Notes: generated by a model from the letters alone, not told the origin. A stretch of 64,000 nt of DNA from Corynebacterium efficiens YS-314 (GCF_000011305.1 NC_004369.1:2046001-2110000); one strand, 5' to 3'. Counted from the first letter of the stretch, positions 48,533-58,636 are shown. Numbers and translations: made by a program.

Positions 48533-48554
48533 CAACTCTCGACCATGAGAGTTG
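48533..48554. promoter_or_regulatory. Perfect 8-bp palindrome upstream of gdh
   Basis: CAACTCTC and GAGAGTTG are exact inverted repeats separated by six bases. The spacing suits a dimeric repressor or activator. It lies 27 bp upstream of the AmtR-like box. I do not recognise the regulator; FarR is one described gdh regulator in C. glutamicum but its site was not verified here. Confidence 0.5.
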
Positions 48555-48932
48555 ACTCACAAGGGCCAGAGCGGCAGGCCAATGCTCACGTCCGATTATG
48601 TCAGTCCCATGACGATATGACCACAATGTGGAAAATTTCACACTTCCAGCCAGCGGGTTCACACCCCGAACCCTCCTCCTTGTGAAACGACTCCCGAGCT
48701 GACAGATCCCGCTCATCGAGATAAAACCGGTGCCCCCACTGGTATTAATACCACTGTCCCGCGAACGTCGCTGGGCCCGCCGGTTGCCGAACGCACACCC
48801 TCGGACGATAGAGTTTCTAGGACAACGCCCCTCTGCGCTGAGCCATCAGCGCGCCCAGCGCCACGAGCACCCCGGTGCCACCCTTCTCCCCCGGGGTGTC
48901 CTCCGGCACCCCATGCAAGCGAAAGGTCCCCC

Positions 48933-50045
48933 ATGCCCTCCACCCCCACCATCATCATCGCGCCGGATTCCTACAAGGGCACCGCCACCGCCACCCAGGC
49001 GGCAACCTGGCTGGCCGAGGGCGTTCGGGAGATCCTGGCCGACGCGGAGATCACCCTGGCCCCCATGGCCGATGGCGGTGAGGGCACCGCGGAGATCTTC
49101 GGCGGGGAGGTCATCACCCTGCCCACCACCAACGCGGCGGGGCGACTCACCGAGGCCAGCTACATCTTCGATGAGGCCGCGGCCACCGCCTACATCGATG
49201 TCGCCGCCGCCTCGGGCCTGCCCGCGGTGGCGGACAACCCGGTGCCCACCACCGGTGACACCTACGGCACCGGTGTGCTCATCGCGGACGCGGTGACCCG
49301 GGGAGCCACCCGCATCACGCTGGGCCTGGGCGGTTCGGCCACCACCGACGGCGGCACCGGCATCCTCGTCGCACTCGGGGCGGTACCCCGCAACAAGGAG
49401 GGCTACGCCCTGCGCAAGGGTGGTGCGGACCTGGTCAACCTGGACAACATCGACACCGCGCTGCTCAACATCCCCGCGGCCGTGGCGGAATGGGTGCTGC
49501 TCACGGATGTCACCGCACCGGCCACCGGTCCGGACGGTGCGGCCCATGTCTTCGGGCCCCAGAAGGGTGCCACACCTGAGGAGGTGGAGCTTCTCGACGC
49601 TGGACTGTCCCACCTGTGCGACGTCCTCGACGTTGACGGCACCATCCCCGGCATGGGTGCGGCCGGCGGCATCGGGATCGGGCTGACCTGGTTGTCCACC
49701 CTCATGCACGGCACCACCGACCACATCCACATCCTGCCCGGCGCGCCCCTGATCGCCCGAGCCACCGGTGTGGAGGAGCTGATCCCCCGGGCGGATCTGG
49801 TCATCACCGGTGAGGGGCGTCTCGATGCCCAGTCCCACACCGGCAAGGTGGTGGGCACCCTCCATGCCCTGACCTCGGCGGCCGGTGTCCCCCTCGCGGT
49901 GGCCGCAGGTGAAATCGACGGGGAGGTCCCGGAGGGGATCATCCCCGTCGAATTGGAGAAGAGTAACGATGTGGCGGCCCAGCTGCGTGCCGCCGGCAGG
50001 CGGATCGCCGAGAGGTTCGCTGCGGGATCCGCCACGGACCACTAG
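48933..50045 (+). CDS. glxK: Glycerate kinase
   Basis: The 370-residue protein is a GlxK/GarK-type glycerate kinase (IIIAPDSYKGTATATQAATW, APMADGGEGTAEIF, TLGLGGSATTDGGTGILVAL, and ADLVITGEGRLDAQSHTGKV). It phosphorylates glycerate, feeding glycolysis. The last 4 bp overlap the end of the convergent gene at 50042. The gene symbol is the family name. Confidence 0.93.
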   Translation: MPSTPTIIIAPDSYKGTATATQAATWLAEGVREILADAEITLAPMADGGEGTAEIFGGEVITLPTTNAAGRLTEASYIFDEAAATAYIDVAAASGLPAVADNPVPTTGDTYGTGVLIADAVTRGATRITLGLGGSATTDGGTGILVALGAVPRNKEGYALRKGGADLVNLDNIDTALLNIPAAVAEWVLLTDVTAPATGPDGAAHVFGPQKGATPEEVELLDAGLSHLCDVLDVDGTIPGMGAAGGIGIGLTWLSTLMHGTTDHIHILPGAPLIARATGVEELIPRADLVITGEGRLDAQSHTGKVVGTLHALTSAAGVPLAVAAGEIDGEVPEGIIPVELEKSNDVAAQLRAAGRRIAERFAAGSATDH

Positions 50046-50440
50046 CGGATGATCTCCACGCTCCACGGGTAGGTGGCAGGAACCTCATAGGCCAGTTCCT
50101 GCTCGAGCAGGAAGGCATCCTTGGGCAGTTCAGCCGGTGGGGTGAGCAGGCGGGCGAGGATCATGGTGATCTGGTTGACGGATCCCTTCACCCCGTCCAC
50201 CTCGATGAGGTAGCGGTTGACGGAGGCATCCTCCAGGTCGTTGTCCTCGTGTTCATCACGGTAGGTCTGGCGCAGCTGCTCCTCCACCCCGTCGGCCACG
50301 GCCGGTTCCGGATCGTGGACCACGAGGGCGGAGCTGAGCAGCCCCTTGTCCCGCAGCAGGTCGGATACGGCGGTGAAACGTCCCGCGAGGTCGATGGAAT
50401 CGGAGTCCGGGACAAGTACATCAAACTGGATCTTCGGCAT
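50042..50440 (-). CDS. Conserved hypothetical protein
   Basis: The 132-residue soluble protein starts MPKIQFDVLVPDSDSIDLAG and looks like an alpha/beta domain; no known motif was seen. I chose the ATG at 50440 because TACTGT lies six bases upstream, consistent with a leaderless mRNA. The longer frame to 50542 runs through the divergent neighbour. It ends in a 4-bp overlap with glycerate kinase. Confidence 0.75.
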   Translation of the reverse strand: MPKIQFDVLVPDSDSIDLAGRFTAVSDLLRDKGLLSSALVVHDPEPAVADGVEEQLRQTYRDEHEDNDLEDASVNRYLIEVDGVKGSVNQITMILARLLTPPAELPKDAFLLEQELAYEVPATYPWSVEIIR

Positions 50441-50470
50441 GACAACACAGTAGCCAATAACCTGAATGGC

Positions 50471-51805
50471 ATGAACAGTCCCTTCCGTATCCAACCCACC
50501 CCCATCCGCACCATGGCCGATGGCACCATCAAGCAGGTTCATCCCTTCACCGGCACGGAGGTGTGGACGGTGCCCGGACGGGGGAACCGGCCGCTGTCAC
50601 GTCCCGCCCCGGACCCGGTGCCTCTGAGCCCGGAGGATCACACCTCCTACTGCGCCTTCTGCCCGGACAACCAGCTGTCCACTCCCCCGGAGAAGTCCCG
50701 GATGGTGCGTACCGGAAAGGGGGATTTCGAGGTCCTGGCCGGTGGGCTGCCCAGGGACCTGGACAAGACGGTCGCGGAATTCCGGCGGGTGCCCAACCTG
50801 TTTGAGATCGTCACCTATGAGTACTGGAACAAGAACTTCGGTTTCGAGATGGATCCCGAGACCGCCATGCGCATGGCCACCTACCTCGCCGACCCCGAGG
50901 GACGTCGACATGTTCTGTCGATCGTGCGCACGAGGATGAAGGCCGCCGGTGAGGATGGTTCCAGCCTGACGGAGGCGGAACTGCTGGAACGCGCCCCGAG
51001 TTATTTCTCCGGGGGCCACGATGTCATCATCGCCCGGCGCCATTTCACCGACGACGCCACCGACGACTCCCAGCTGGCCTCCTCCGGCACCCTGACCAGT
51101 GATGAGCACGCCGCCTTCATCCGGTTCACCCTCGACGGCATGCGTGATCTGTATGCCCGCAACCGGTATGCCCCCTATGTGGTGGCGTTCCAGAACTGGC
51201 TCAAACCCGCCGGTGCGTCCTTCGACCATCTGCACAAACAGCTCGTGGCCATCGACGAGCGCGGATACCAGAATGATGTGGAACTGGCGCAGCTGCGGCA
51301 CAACCCCAACATGTACAACGAGTGGGGTGTGGATTACGCCGGGTACCACAACCTCATCATCGCGGAGAATGATCACGCCGTGGCCTTCGCCGGTTTTGGC
51401 CACCGCTACCCCACCCTGGAGATCTACTCCAGGTCCCCGGTGTCGGAGCCGTGGCTACAGTCCGGGGAGGAGGTCCGTGCCATGAGCGATCTCATCCACG
51501 CCTGTCACGCCGCCACCGGCCCCGATGTGCCCTGCAATGAGGAGTGGCACCACAAACCGGTGGATGTGGACATGCCGATGCCGTGGCGGGTCACGATCAA
51601 GTGGCGGGTGTCCACCCTGGCCGGTTTCGAGGGCGGCACCAAGATCTACCTCAACACCCTCTCACCCCAGAATGTCCGCGACCGGGTGGTCCGGGAACTG
51701 TACCGTCTGCGGGACGAGGGGTGGATCGACGAGGAGATGAGGATCGCCACGGAGTGTTCCGTGCAGCGCAACAGTCTGAGGTACAACCCGTTGCTGCAGC
51801 GGTGA
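50471..51805 (+). CDS. DUF4921-type, GalT/HIT-like protein
   Basis: The 444-residue protein resembles the DUF4921 family of actinobacteria, related to galactose-1-phosphate uridylyltransferase and HIT proteins. A zinc-like Cys pair is seen in YCAFCPDNQLS, and the HIT-type His motif is ASFDHLHKQLVAID. The true substrate is unknown. The ATG follows TAACCT by seven bases. It is divergent from the 132-residue gene, with only 30 bp between starts. Confidence 0.8.
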   Translation: MNSPFRIQPTPIRTMADGTIKQVHPFTGTEVWTVPGRGNRPLSRPAPDPVPLSPEDHTSYCAFCPDNQLSTPPEKSRMVRTGKGDFEVLAGGLPRDLDKTVAEFRRVPNLFEIVTYEYWNKNFGFEMDPETAMRMATYLADPEGRRHVLSIVRTRMKAAGEDGSSLTEAELLERAPSYFSGGHDVIIARRHFTDDATDDSQLASSGTLTSDEHAAFIRFTLDGMRDLYARNRYAPYVVAFQNWLKPAGASFDHLHKQLVAIDERGYQNDVELAQLRHNPNMYNEWGVDYAGYHNLIIAENDHAVAFAGFGHRYPTLEIYSRSPVSEPWLQSGEEVRAMSDLIHACHAATGPDVPCNEEWHHKPVDVDMPMPWRVTIKWRVSTLAGFEGGTKIYLNTLSPQNVRDRVVRELYRLRDEGWIDEEMRIATECSVQRNSLRYNPLLQR

Positions 51806-51870
51806 CAGGGATGCGTCGATAAGCACTGGCCGACCGCGTCTGGCGCGCGACCTGCCCTAGTATCGTATCC

Positions 51871-53148
51871 ATGAGCCATATCTCCGATCTGCTGCGCAAC
51901 CATGGTGTCGACCTGTCCTGGCAGGAGGGCCTCTACCAGGATCTCCACGAGCACCCGGAGCTGTCCGGTTTCGAATCCGAGACCTCGCGCACCATCCTCA
52001 GCCAGCTGGAACGCTTCGACTGCGAGGTCATCTCACCGGTCGGGGGGTACGGTGTCATCGCGATCTTCCGCAATGGTGACCATGAGAAGTACCCGGTCGC
52101 ACTGATGCGCGCCGATTTCGACGGCCTGCCCGTCAAGGAGACCACCGGGGTGCCGTGGGCCTCGACGCGGATGCGTCCCCTCGACGGCACGAATGTTCCG
52201 GTCATGCACGCCTGTGGCCACGACATGCACACCACCGCGCTGCTGGGGGCCTGTGCGCTTCTCGACGAACGACGTGACGCCTGGCAGGGTACCTTCATCG
52301 CCCTGTTCCAACCCTCGGAGGAAAACGCCCGCGGGGCCAACGCGATGGTGTCCGACGGCCTGGCGCAGAAGATCCCCCGCCCCGATGTCTGTTTCTCCCA
52401 GCATGTGGTGCCGGGACCGGCCGGCGCGGTGATGAGCCGACCCGGTGCGGCCCTGGCGGCCTGCGACTCCATCAACATCCGCATCCGGGGGCGCAGCGCC
52501 CACGGATCGATGCCCCACAATTCCATCGATCCGACCTATGTGGCGGCGATGATCGTGGTGCGCCTGCAGGGCATCGTCGGCCGCGAGGTCTCCCCCGAGG
52601 AATTCGCGGTGATCTCCGTCGGTACCCTGAGCTCCGGTAATTCCAACAACACCATCCCCAGTGAGGCCCGACTGGTGCTCAACTGCCGGTTCTACAACGA
52701 CAAGGTGAAGAAACGGGTCTACCGGGCCATTGAACGGGTGGTGAAGGGTGAGTGCATGGCGTCCGGAATCGAGCATGAACCGGTCATCGAGTACTTCGCC
52801 CACGGTGAACTCACCGACAATGACGTGGAGGTCTTCGCGAAGGTCCGCCCGGTCTTCGATGAGGTCTTCGGACCCCAGTCGGTGACCTCCGACAGGTGGA
52901 CCGCATCGGAGGACTTCCCCAATATCCCACTGGCACTCAACAGCCCGTATCTGTACTGGACCATCGGTGCCACCCCCGCCGGTGACTGGGCGCGTGCCGT
53001 GGCCGCCGACCGGGTGGCCCAGGACATCCCCGCCAACCACATGGGTGATTTCCTGCCCGATTTTGTACCCACGGTGGCGTCGGCAACTACCGCGGCCGCC
53101 GCTGCGGTGTTGACCTACCTGGGTGTCCCCTCCCACCAGAAGTCCTAA
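51871..53148 (+). CDS. M20-family amidohydrolase/peptidase
   Basis: The 425-residue protein has the M20D metal site and signatures: Asp in LMRADFDGLPVKE, HACGHDMHTTALLGA, and Glu-Glu in PSEENARGAN, followed by the dimerisation domain starting RGRSAHGSMPHNSIDP. It probably hydrolyses an N-acyl amino acid or similar amide; the substrate is unknown. The ATG follows TAGTAT by seven bases, a clear leaderless arrangement. Confidence 0.92.
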   Translation: MSHISDLLRNHGVDLSWQEGLYQDLHEHPELSGFESETSRTILSQLERFDCEVISPVGGYGVIAIFRNGDHEKYPVALMRADFDGLPVKETTGVPWASTRMRPLDGTNVPVMHACGHDMHTTALLGACALLDERRDAWQGTFIALFQPSEENARGANAMVSDGLAQKIPRPDVCFSQHVVPGPAGAVMSRPGAALAACDSINIRIRGRSAHGSMPHNSIDPTYVAAMIVVRLQGIVGREVSPEEFAVISVGTLSSGNSNNTIPSEARLVLNCRFYNDKVKKRVYRAIERVVKGECMASGIEHEPVIEYFAHGELTDNDVEVFAKVRPVFDEVFGPQSVTSDRWTASEDFPNIPLALNSPYLYWTIGATPAGDWARAVAADRVAQDIPANHMGDFLPDFVPTVASATTAAAAAVLTYLGVPSHQKS

Positions 53149-53162
53149 CCTCCCAGTACGCC

Positions 53163-53212
53163 ACACGGCCCGCATCCCCGGGAAGCAGTTCAGGGGGATG
53201 CAGGCCGTGTGC
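53163..53212. terminator. Terminator between M20 hydrolase and glgP
   Basis: An interrupted inverted repeat (CACGGCC and GCATCCCC pair with GGGGATGC and GGCCGTG) lies between two convergent genes and probably terminates both. Confidence 0.7.
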
Positions 53213-53243
53213 TTGTCTGGCGCGCCTGGTGGCAGGCCCGTTA

Positions 53244-55817
53244 TCAGGCCGGGTAGTAGGTGATCAGTCCGGTTTCAGCGGCGTTGACCAGCATGTCGTG
53301 GCAGGGCACCACGCGGGCGGTGTATCCGACGGTGCCGGGGAGGTCGCGGTGGATCGCCACGGTGTAGGTGGACTTGCCGGTCTTGTCCATGTCGTAGACA
53401 ACCGGATCCACGATCTGCCCGTGGTCATCCTGGTCACCGATGATGGCCTGGACACGGATGTCCCCGTGCTCCAGTGAACCGGGATCGACATCCACGGTGA
53501 TCAGGGTCTCCGTCTCGGTCTCCGCGTGGGCCTCTGCGCCGGGGGCGGTGTCAGCCACGCGGAGGTTGGACAGTGCCACCGTGGACCATTCGGACTTGAC
53601 GGTCTCCAACCAGGCGGCGTAGGAACTGGCGTCCTCCGGCTTGGCGATGAGCATCGCCTGGTGCTGGGTCGGACGGTAGTAGTCGGTCGTGTAGTCCCGG
53701 ACCATGCGGGTGGAGGTCACCATCGGTGACAGGGTGGTCCAGGACCTGCGGATCATCTCCAGCCAACCCTGCGGGATGCCGTTGTCATCACGGTCGTAGA
53801 ACAGTGGGGCGACATCATTTTCCAGCAGGTCGTAGAGGGCCTGGGACTCGAGGTGGTCACGGTACTCGAAATCAGGGGTCTCCACGGTCGGGATGGTCCA
53901 ACCGGTCTCCTCCTGGGGCATCTCATCCCACCAGCCGTCGGAGATCGACAGGGTGAGCCCACCGTTCATGACGGCCTTCATACCGGAGGTGCCGGAGGCC
54001 TCCTGCGGGCGCACCGGGTTGTTCAGCCAGACATCTGTGCCGGCGACAAGGTAGCTGGCCAGGTTGATGTCATAGTCAGGCAGGAACAGGAAGCGGTCAC
54101 GCACACCGGCCTGGTCTGCGAACTGGACGATCTCCTGCATGAGCTTCTTGCCACCCATGTCATGCGGGTGGGCCTTGCCGGCGATGACGAACTGCACCGG
54201 ACGCTCCTCGTTGAGGAGGATGGAACGCAGACGCTCCGGATTGCGCAGCATCAGCGTCAGTCGCTTGTAGGTGGACACGCGACGGGCGAAACCGATGGTC
54301 AGCACCTCCGGGTCCAGGACGCGACGGGTCCAGCCGAGCTGGGCCTCGGCGTGTCCACGGGTGGCCCAGGACTCGAAGGTGGCCGCGCGGGCGACCTCGA
54401 CGAGATCGGCGCGCAGCTTGTTGCGGACCTCCCAGATCTTCTCATTGGGCACCGCATCCGGGTTGCTCCAGGTGTCGGCGACGGCGAGATCCGCCCCACC
54501 GGAGACACGCTCGATCAGTTCCAGCATCTCGGGCTTGACCCAGGTTGGGAGGTGGACACCGTTGGTGACATGGCCGATCGGAACCTCTGCGGGCTCATAG
54601 CCCGGGTAGAGACCGGCGAACATCTCACGGGAGACCTCACCGTGGAGCTTGGCCACACCGTTGGCGCGCTGGGAGGCACGCAGACCCATGTGTGCCATGT
54701 TGAAGAGGGAGGGGTCATCCTCCCGACCGAGTTCGATGGCCTTGTCCAGGGGGATACCGGGGCAGAGCTGCTGGTCCTCGGGCAGCCCGTCACCGAGGTA
54801 ACGGCGCACCATGGACATGTCGAAACGGTCGATGCCCGCCGGGACCGGGGTGTGCGTGGTGAAGATGTTGGAGGCGCGGACCTGCTCGAAGGCGGCGGCG
54901 TAGTCCATGCCCTGCGCCATGCGCTGGCGGATGCGCTCGAGGGTGAGGAAGCCGGCATGTCCCTCGTTGAGGTGGGCGACGTCCGGACGTGGGATGCCCT
55001 TCTGCTCGCAGTAGGCGTCGACGGCGCGGATACCGCCGACGCCGAGGACGATCTCCTGCTTGATGCGGTGCTCGGAGTCACCACCGTAGAGACGGTCGGT
55101 GACAGAACGCATGTCCTCCGGGTTTTCATCGATATTGGTGTCGAGCAGCAGCAGCGGGACACGCCCGACGTTGGCGACCCACAGGGCGATGGTGATCTGA
55201 CGGCCCTCGGGGAAGGCGACGGTGACCTTGAGCTGCTCACCCTTGTCATCGGTGACGGCGACAATGGGCAGGTTGGCGGGGTCGTGGTACTCGTACTTCT
55301 CCTGCTGCCAACCGTCGGCGGTCAGTGACTGGGTGAAGTAGCCATGAGTGTAGAGCAGACCGACACCGATCAGGGGGACACCGAGATCGGAGGCGGATTT
55401 CATGTGATCGCCGGCGAGGACTCCGAGACCACCCGAGTAGATCGGAAGGCTGGGGTGGATGCCGAACTCCATGGAGAAGTAGGCGGTGATGAGATTGTTG
55501 CTGCGATCAGATGTGGCGCAGGTCTTCTGGTACCACAGCGGGGCGGTCAGGTACTCGCTGAGGTTCTGGGATTCATTGTTGATGCGGCCGAGGTACCCGT
55601 CATCACCGGCGAGCTCACGCAGGCGGGAAGCGGGTGCCTGATGCAACATCTGCTTGGGGTCCTCCCCCAGCTTCGACCACAGTTCCGGATCGATGTCCCG
55701 GAACAGCTGCTTGGTTTCCTCACGCCACGACCAGCGCAGATTGTGCGCGAGCTGAACCAGCGGTTCGAGCTGGGTGGGGAGCTGATTGCTGAATTTGACT
55801 GTGCCTACTGATTTCAC
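53244..55817 (-). CDS. glgP: Alpha-glucan (glycogen/maltodextrin) phosphorylase
   Basis: The protein, about 857 residues, is of the actinobacterial/archaeal alpha-glucan phosphorylase type, with the PLP attachment motif EASGTSGMKAVMNGG and GFARRVSTYKRLTLML. It releases glucose-1-phosphate from glycogen. The longest frame starts with TTG at 55826, but the GTG at 55817 follows TAGGTT by seven bases, so that start is preferred. C. glutamicum has more than one such phosphorylase; which paralogue this is was not decided. Confidence 0.93.
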   Translation of the reverse strand: MKSVGTVKFSNQLPTQLEPLVQLAHNLRWSWREETKQLFRDIDPELWSKLGEDPKQMLHQAPASRLRELAGDDGYLGRINNESQNLSEYLTAPLWYQKTCATSDRSNNLITAYFSMEFGIHPSLPIYSGGLGVLAGDHMKSASDLGVPLIGVGLLYTHGYFTQSLTADGWQQEKYEYHDPANLPIVAVTDDKGEQLKVTVAFPEGRQITIALWVANVGRVPLLLLDTNIDENPEDMRSVTDRLYGGDSEHRIKQEIVLGVGGIRAVDAYCEQKGIPRPDVAHLNEGHAGFLTLERIRQRMAQGMDYAAAFEQVRASNIFTTHTPVPAGIDRFDMSMVRRYLGDGLPEDQQLCPGIPLDKAIELGREDDPSLFNMAHMGLRASQRANGVAKLHGEVSREMFAGLYPGYEPAEVPIGHVTNGVHLPTWVKPEMLELIERVSGGADLAVADTWSNPDAVPNEKIWEVRNKLRADLVEVARAATFESWATRGHAEAQLGWTRRVLDPEVLTIGFARRVSTYKRLTLMLRNPERLRSILLNEERPVQFVIAGKAHPHDMGGKKLMQEIVQFADQAGVRDRFLFLPDYDINLASYLVAGTDVWLNNPVRPQEASGTSGMKAVMNGGLTLSISDGWWDEMPQEETGWTIPTVETPDFEYRDHLESQALYDLLENDVAPLFYDRDDNGIPQGWLEMIRRSWTTLSPMVTSTRMVRDYTTDYYRPTQHQAMLIAKPEDASSYAAWLETVKSEWSTVALSNLRVADTAPGAEAHAETETETLITVDVDPGSLEHGDIRVQAIIGDQDDHGQIVDPVVYDMDKTGKSTYTVAIHRDLPGTVGYTARVVPCHDMLVNAAETGLITYYPA

Positions 55818-55927
55818 GCTCTCCAACCTAGCCTGAACCAGGTGACCCTGCCACCGGAATGGGAATCGGGTTCGGTGCCGAGCTCAGCACGGGGTCAGCA
55901 AAGCTGCGACCACCGGTGTGGTGATGC

Positions 55928-56830
55928 CTATCGACGCTCGAGCAGTTCCTCGGTGGTGACCCCCGGGAGGGACACGGTGACCGGGGTGCCCCACGGGTCG
56001 GTCATGGTCACCGAGGTTCCATTGTCGGAATGCTCCCAATCACCGAGACGGCTGACCAACATGTCCAGATCCTCCCGCTCGGGGACGAGGATGGACACCT
56101 CTGCGAGTCCGAGGGTGGCGGCCCGGGGCCCGGCCCCACCGGAATGCCAGGTGTTCATGGCCACATGGTGGTGGTATCCACCGGCCGAGGTGAACAGGGC
56201 ACCGGGGATGGAGGTGGTGCGTTCGAAACCGATGCGGTCGATGTAGAAGGCGGCTGCCTGGTTGAGGTCACCTACCTGGAGGTGGACATGTCCGATGGTG
56301 GCAGGCTGGGACCTGTTGGATTCCAGCACCTTCTGGTTGAGGTGTTTCTGCAGGTAGGCGTTGGGATCCAGGTAGACGGTGTCCATGTCCACATCCCCAC
56401 CGGTGTAGGTCCAGGCCTCGCGTGGCCGGTCCACGTACAGTTCGATGCCGTTGCCCTCGGGGTCGGTGAAGTAGAACGCCTCGGAGACCAGGTGATCGGA
56501 GGACCCGACGAAACTGGATCGGGGATCCCGGGCGGCGCGGTAGACGGTGGCGGCGAGAGCAGCGGGGGCCTCGAACAGGAAGGCCGTGTGGTAGAGACCC
56601 GCCTGCCCTGGATCCACACCCGGCAGGCCCGGGGTGGACACCAGTCGCATCAGGGGCAGGCCGTTGCGCCCCAGCACGCGGTGGACGTCCCTGCCCCGGG
56701 ACTTCTCCTCAATGGGGTCCATGTCCAGGATGGTGGCGTAGTAGGAGGTCATGTTCTCCAGGTCACCGACGCGGAGGGTGACGGCGTCCATGTGGGTGGC
56801 GGTGTTGATGGTCTTCTCAGGGGTGGCCAT
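55928..56830 (-). CDS. VOC-family (glyoxalase/extradiol dioxygenase-like) protein
   Basis: The 300-residue protein has two VOC modules; the first begins THMDAVTLRVGDLENMTSYY and the second GHVHLQVGDLNQAAAFYIDR. Metal ligands are likely His in TATHMDAV, His in GHVHLQV and Glu in GIELYVDR. The fold resembles CatE-type catechol 2,3-dioxygenases. The ATG at 56830 is chosen (GAGG six to eight bases upstream). A strong promoter lies just upstream. Confidence 0.82.
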   Translation of the reverse strand: MATPEKTINTATHMDAVTLRVGDLENMTSYYATILDMDPIEEKSRGRDVHRVLGRNGLPLMRLVSTPGLPGVDPGQAGLYHTAFLFEAPAALAATVYRAARDPRSSFVGSSDHLVSEAFYFTDPEGNGIELYVDRPREAWTYTGGDVDMDTVYLDPNAYLQKHLNQKVLESNRSQPATIGHVHLQVGDLNQAAAFYIDRIGFERTTSIPGALFTSAGGYHHHVAMNTWHSGGAGPRAATLGLAEVSILVPEREDLDMLVSRLGDWEHSDNGTSVTMTDPWGTPVTVSLPGVTTEELLERR

Positions 56831-56884
56831 GGGGTTCCTCACTTCAGATGGGGGTCGATCGGGGTGGTTGTGCTGTTGTGTTCA

Positions 56885-56914
56885 GTTATACGCCATATTT
56901 AGTTGATGTGTCAA
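56885..56914 (-). promoter_or_regulatory. Sigma-A-like promoter of the VOC gene
   Basis: On the minus strand TTGACA (plus positions 56909-56914) and TATAAC (56885-56890) are separated by 18 bp. This is the most canonical -35/-10 pair noticed in the window, in an AT-rich gap. Confidence 0.7.
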
Positions 56915-56962
56915 GCATTTTGTTGTCATTGTCCCCAATCGTCCTCCCCACCGATACAAAAA

Positions 56963-56989
56963 GGGCGCCGACGGTGACCGTCAGCGCCC
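56963..56989 (-). terminator. Rho-independent terminator of pyk
   Basis: GGGCGC and GCGCCC arms with inner GACGG/CCGTC form a stable hairpin followed by a U-run on the minus strand (A-run at 56958-56962). It lies just past the pyk stop. Confidence 0.85.
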
Positions 56990-57008
56990 CTCCATCCGGG
57001 TTTCCCGC

Positions 57009-58433
57009 CTACTTGGGAATCCGGGTATCCTCACCCAGCAGGTGAACGTGGATCATGTTGGTGTTTCCCGTGACCCCCGGAGGGGAACCGGCGACGACCA
57101 CCATCATGTCATCCTTCTGATACTCGTCCATGGCCAGCAGCGCACGGTCAACCTCACGCATCATGCCATCGGTGTCATCCACCTTCGGGCACAGGAAGGT
57201 CTGGGCACCCCAGGTGAGCGCCAGCTGGGAGCGGACGCTCGGATCAGGGGTGAAGACCAGCAGCGGCAGATGGGAGTGCAGACGGGCCAGACGCTTGGCG
57301 GTGTCCCCCGAGGTGGTGAAGGCGACCAGGGCGCGGGCATTGAGTCGCTCGGCGATGTCGCGGGCGGAATAGGAGATCACGCCACGCTTGGTGCGCGGAA
57401 TGTGCGTGAGATCCGGAACCCGGCCGTCGGTCTCGGCGAAGCGGACGATACGGGACATCGTGCGGACCACATTGTGGGGATCCTTACCCACGGAGGTCTC
57501 ACCGGAGAGCATGACGGCATCGGCACCATCGAGAACGGCGTTGGCCACATCGGAGGCCTCCGCACGGGTCGGACGGGAATTCTCAATCATCGAATCGAGC
57601 ATCTGGGTGGCCACGATGACCGGCTTGGCGTTCTCCCGGGCGATCTGGATCGCCCGCTTCTGCACGAGCGGGACCTCCTCGAGCGGGACCTCCACGCCGA
57701 GGTCTCCACGGGCGACCATGATCGCGTCGAACGCCAGCACGATGGACTCGAGTGCTGCGACCGCCTCCGGCTTCTCCAGCTTGGCGATCACCGGGACGCG
57801 ACGTCCCTCCTCATCCATGATGGCATGGACGAGTTCGACGTCCGCTGGGGAGCGGACGAAGGACAGGGCGATGAAGTCAACGCCGAGCTTCAGGGCGAAA
57901 CGAAGATCCTTGATGTCTTTCTCGGATAGGGCTGGCACGGAGATGTCCATGCCGGGCAGGGAGACACCCTTGTTGTTGGAGACGGGGCCACCTTCGGTGA
58001 CCTCACAGATGACATCGTTGCCCTCGACGGAGACGCAGACGAGGCCGACCTTGCCGTCATCGACCAGCAGACGGTCCCCCGGACGGGCATCCTTGGCCAG
58101 GTTCTTGTAGGTGGTGGAGACACGGTCATGGGTGCCTTCGACATCATCCACCGTGATGCGGACCGTCTCACCGGTCTCCCATACGGTTGAGCCCTCCTTG
58201 AACCGTCCGAGACGGATCTTGGGGCCCTGCAGGTCGGCGAGGATGCCGACCGCGCGACCGGTCTTGTCAGTGGCTTCACGGACCCACTTGTAGTTCTGTT
58301 CATGGTCGGGGTGATCGCCGTGCGAGAAGTTCAGGCGGGCCACATCCATGCCGTCCTGAACCAGTCGGAGGATCCCATCCGCGCTGGCGACCGCCGGACC
58401 GAGGGTGCATACAATCTTAGTTCGTCTTTCCAC
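57009..58433 (-). CDS. pyk: Pyruvate kinase
   Basis: The 474-residue enzyme makes pyruvate and ATP from phosphoenolpyruvate. It starts ERRTKIVCTLGPAVASADGI and has the active-site signature VPVIAKLEKPEAVAAL and the effector domain at the C-terminus. The GTG at 58433 follows TAGGCT by seven bases (leaderless), matching the start of the C. glutamicum enzyme; the longer frame to 58472 is rejected. It lies downstream of lgt. Confidence 0.97.
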   Translation of the reverse strand: MERRTKIVCTLGPAVASADGILRLVQDGMDVARLNFSHGDHPDHEQNYKWVREATDKTGRAVGILADLQGPKIRLGRFKEGSTVWETGETVRITVDDVEGTHDRVSTTYKNLAKDARPGDRLLVDDGKVGLVCVSVEGNDVICEVTEGGPVSNNKGVSLPGMDISVPALSEKDIKDLRFALKLGVDFIALSFVRSPADVELVHAIMDEEGRRVPVIAKLEKPEAVAALESIVLAFDAIMVARGDLGVEVPLEEVPLVQKRAIQIARENAKPVIVATQMLDSMIENSRPTRAEASDVANAVLDGADAVMLSGETSVGKDPHNVVRTMSRIVRFAETDGRVPDLTHIPRTKRGVISYSARDIAERLNARALVAFTTSGDTAKRLARLHSHLPLLVFTPDPSVRSQLALTWGAQTFLCPKVDDTDGMMREVDRALLAMDEYQKDDMMVVVAGSPPGVTGNTNMIHVHLLGEDTRIPK

Positions 58434-58636
58434 ATCGACCAGCCTAACCCTTTGAGGGTGAGGCGGCGACAATGGCTGCGGGAAAGTAAGACCCCGTTCA
58501 CCTGTCCCACACCCGGTTCCAACACCCCCGGACCATGACAGGATTCACCGATCCTGCCCGAACATAGCGTGATATGGCCACATTTTCAGAAGAAACGGAC
58601 ATTAGCAGAATTAGCTGATTGCCTTTCATCCAACAC

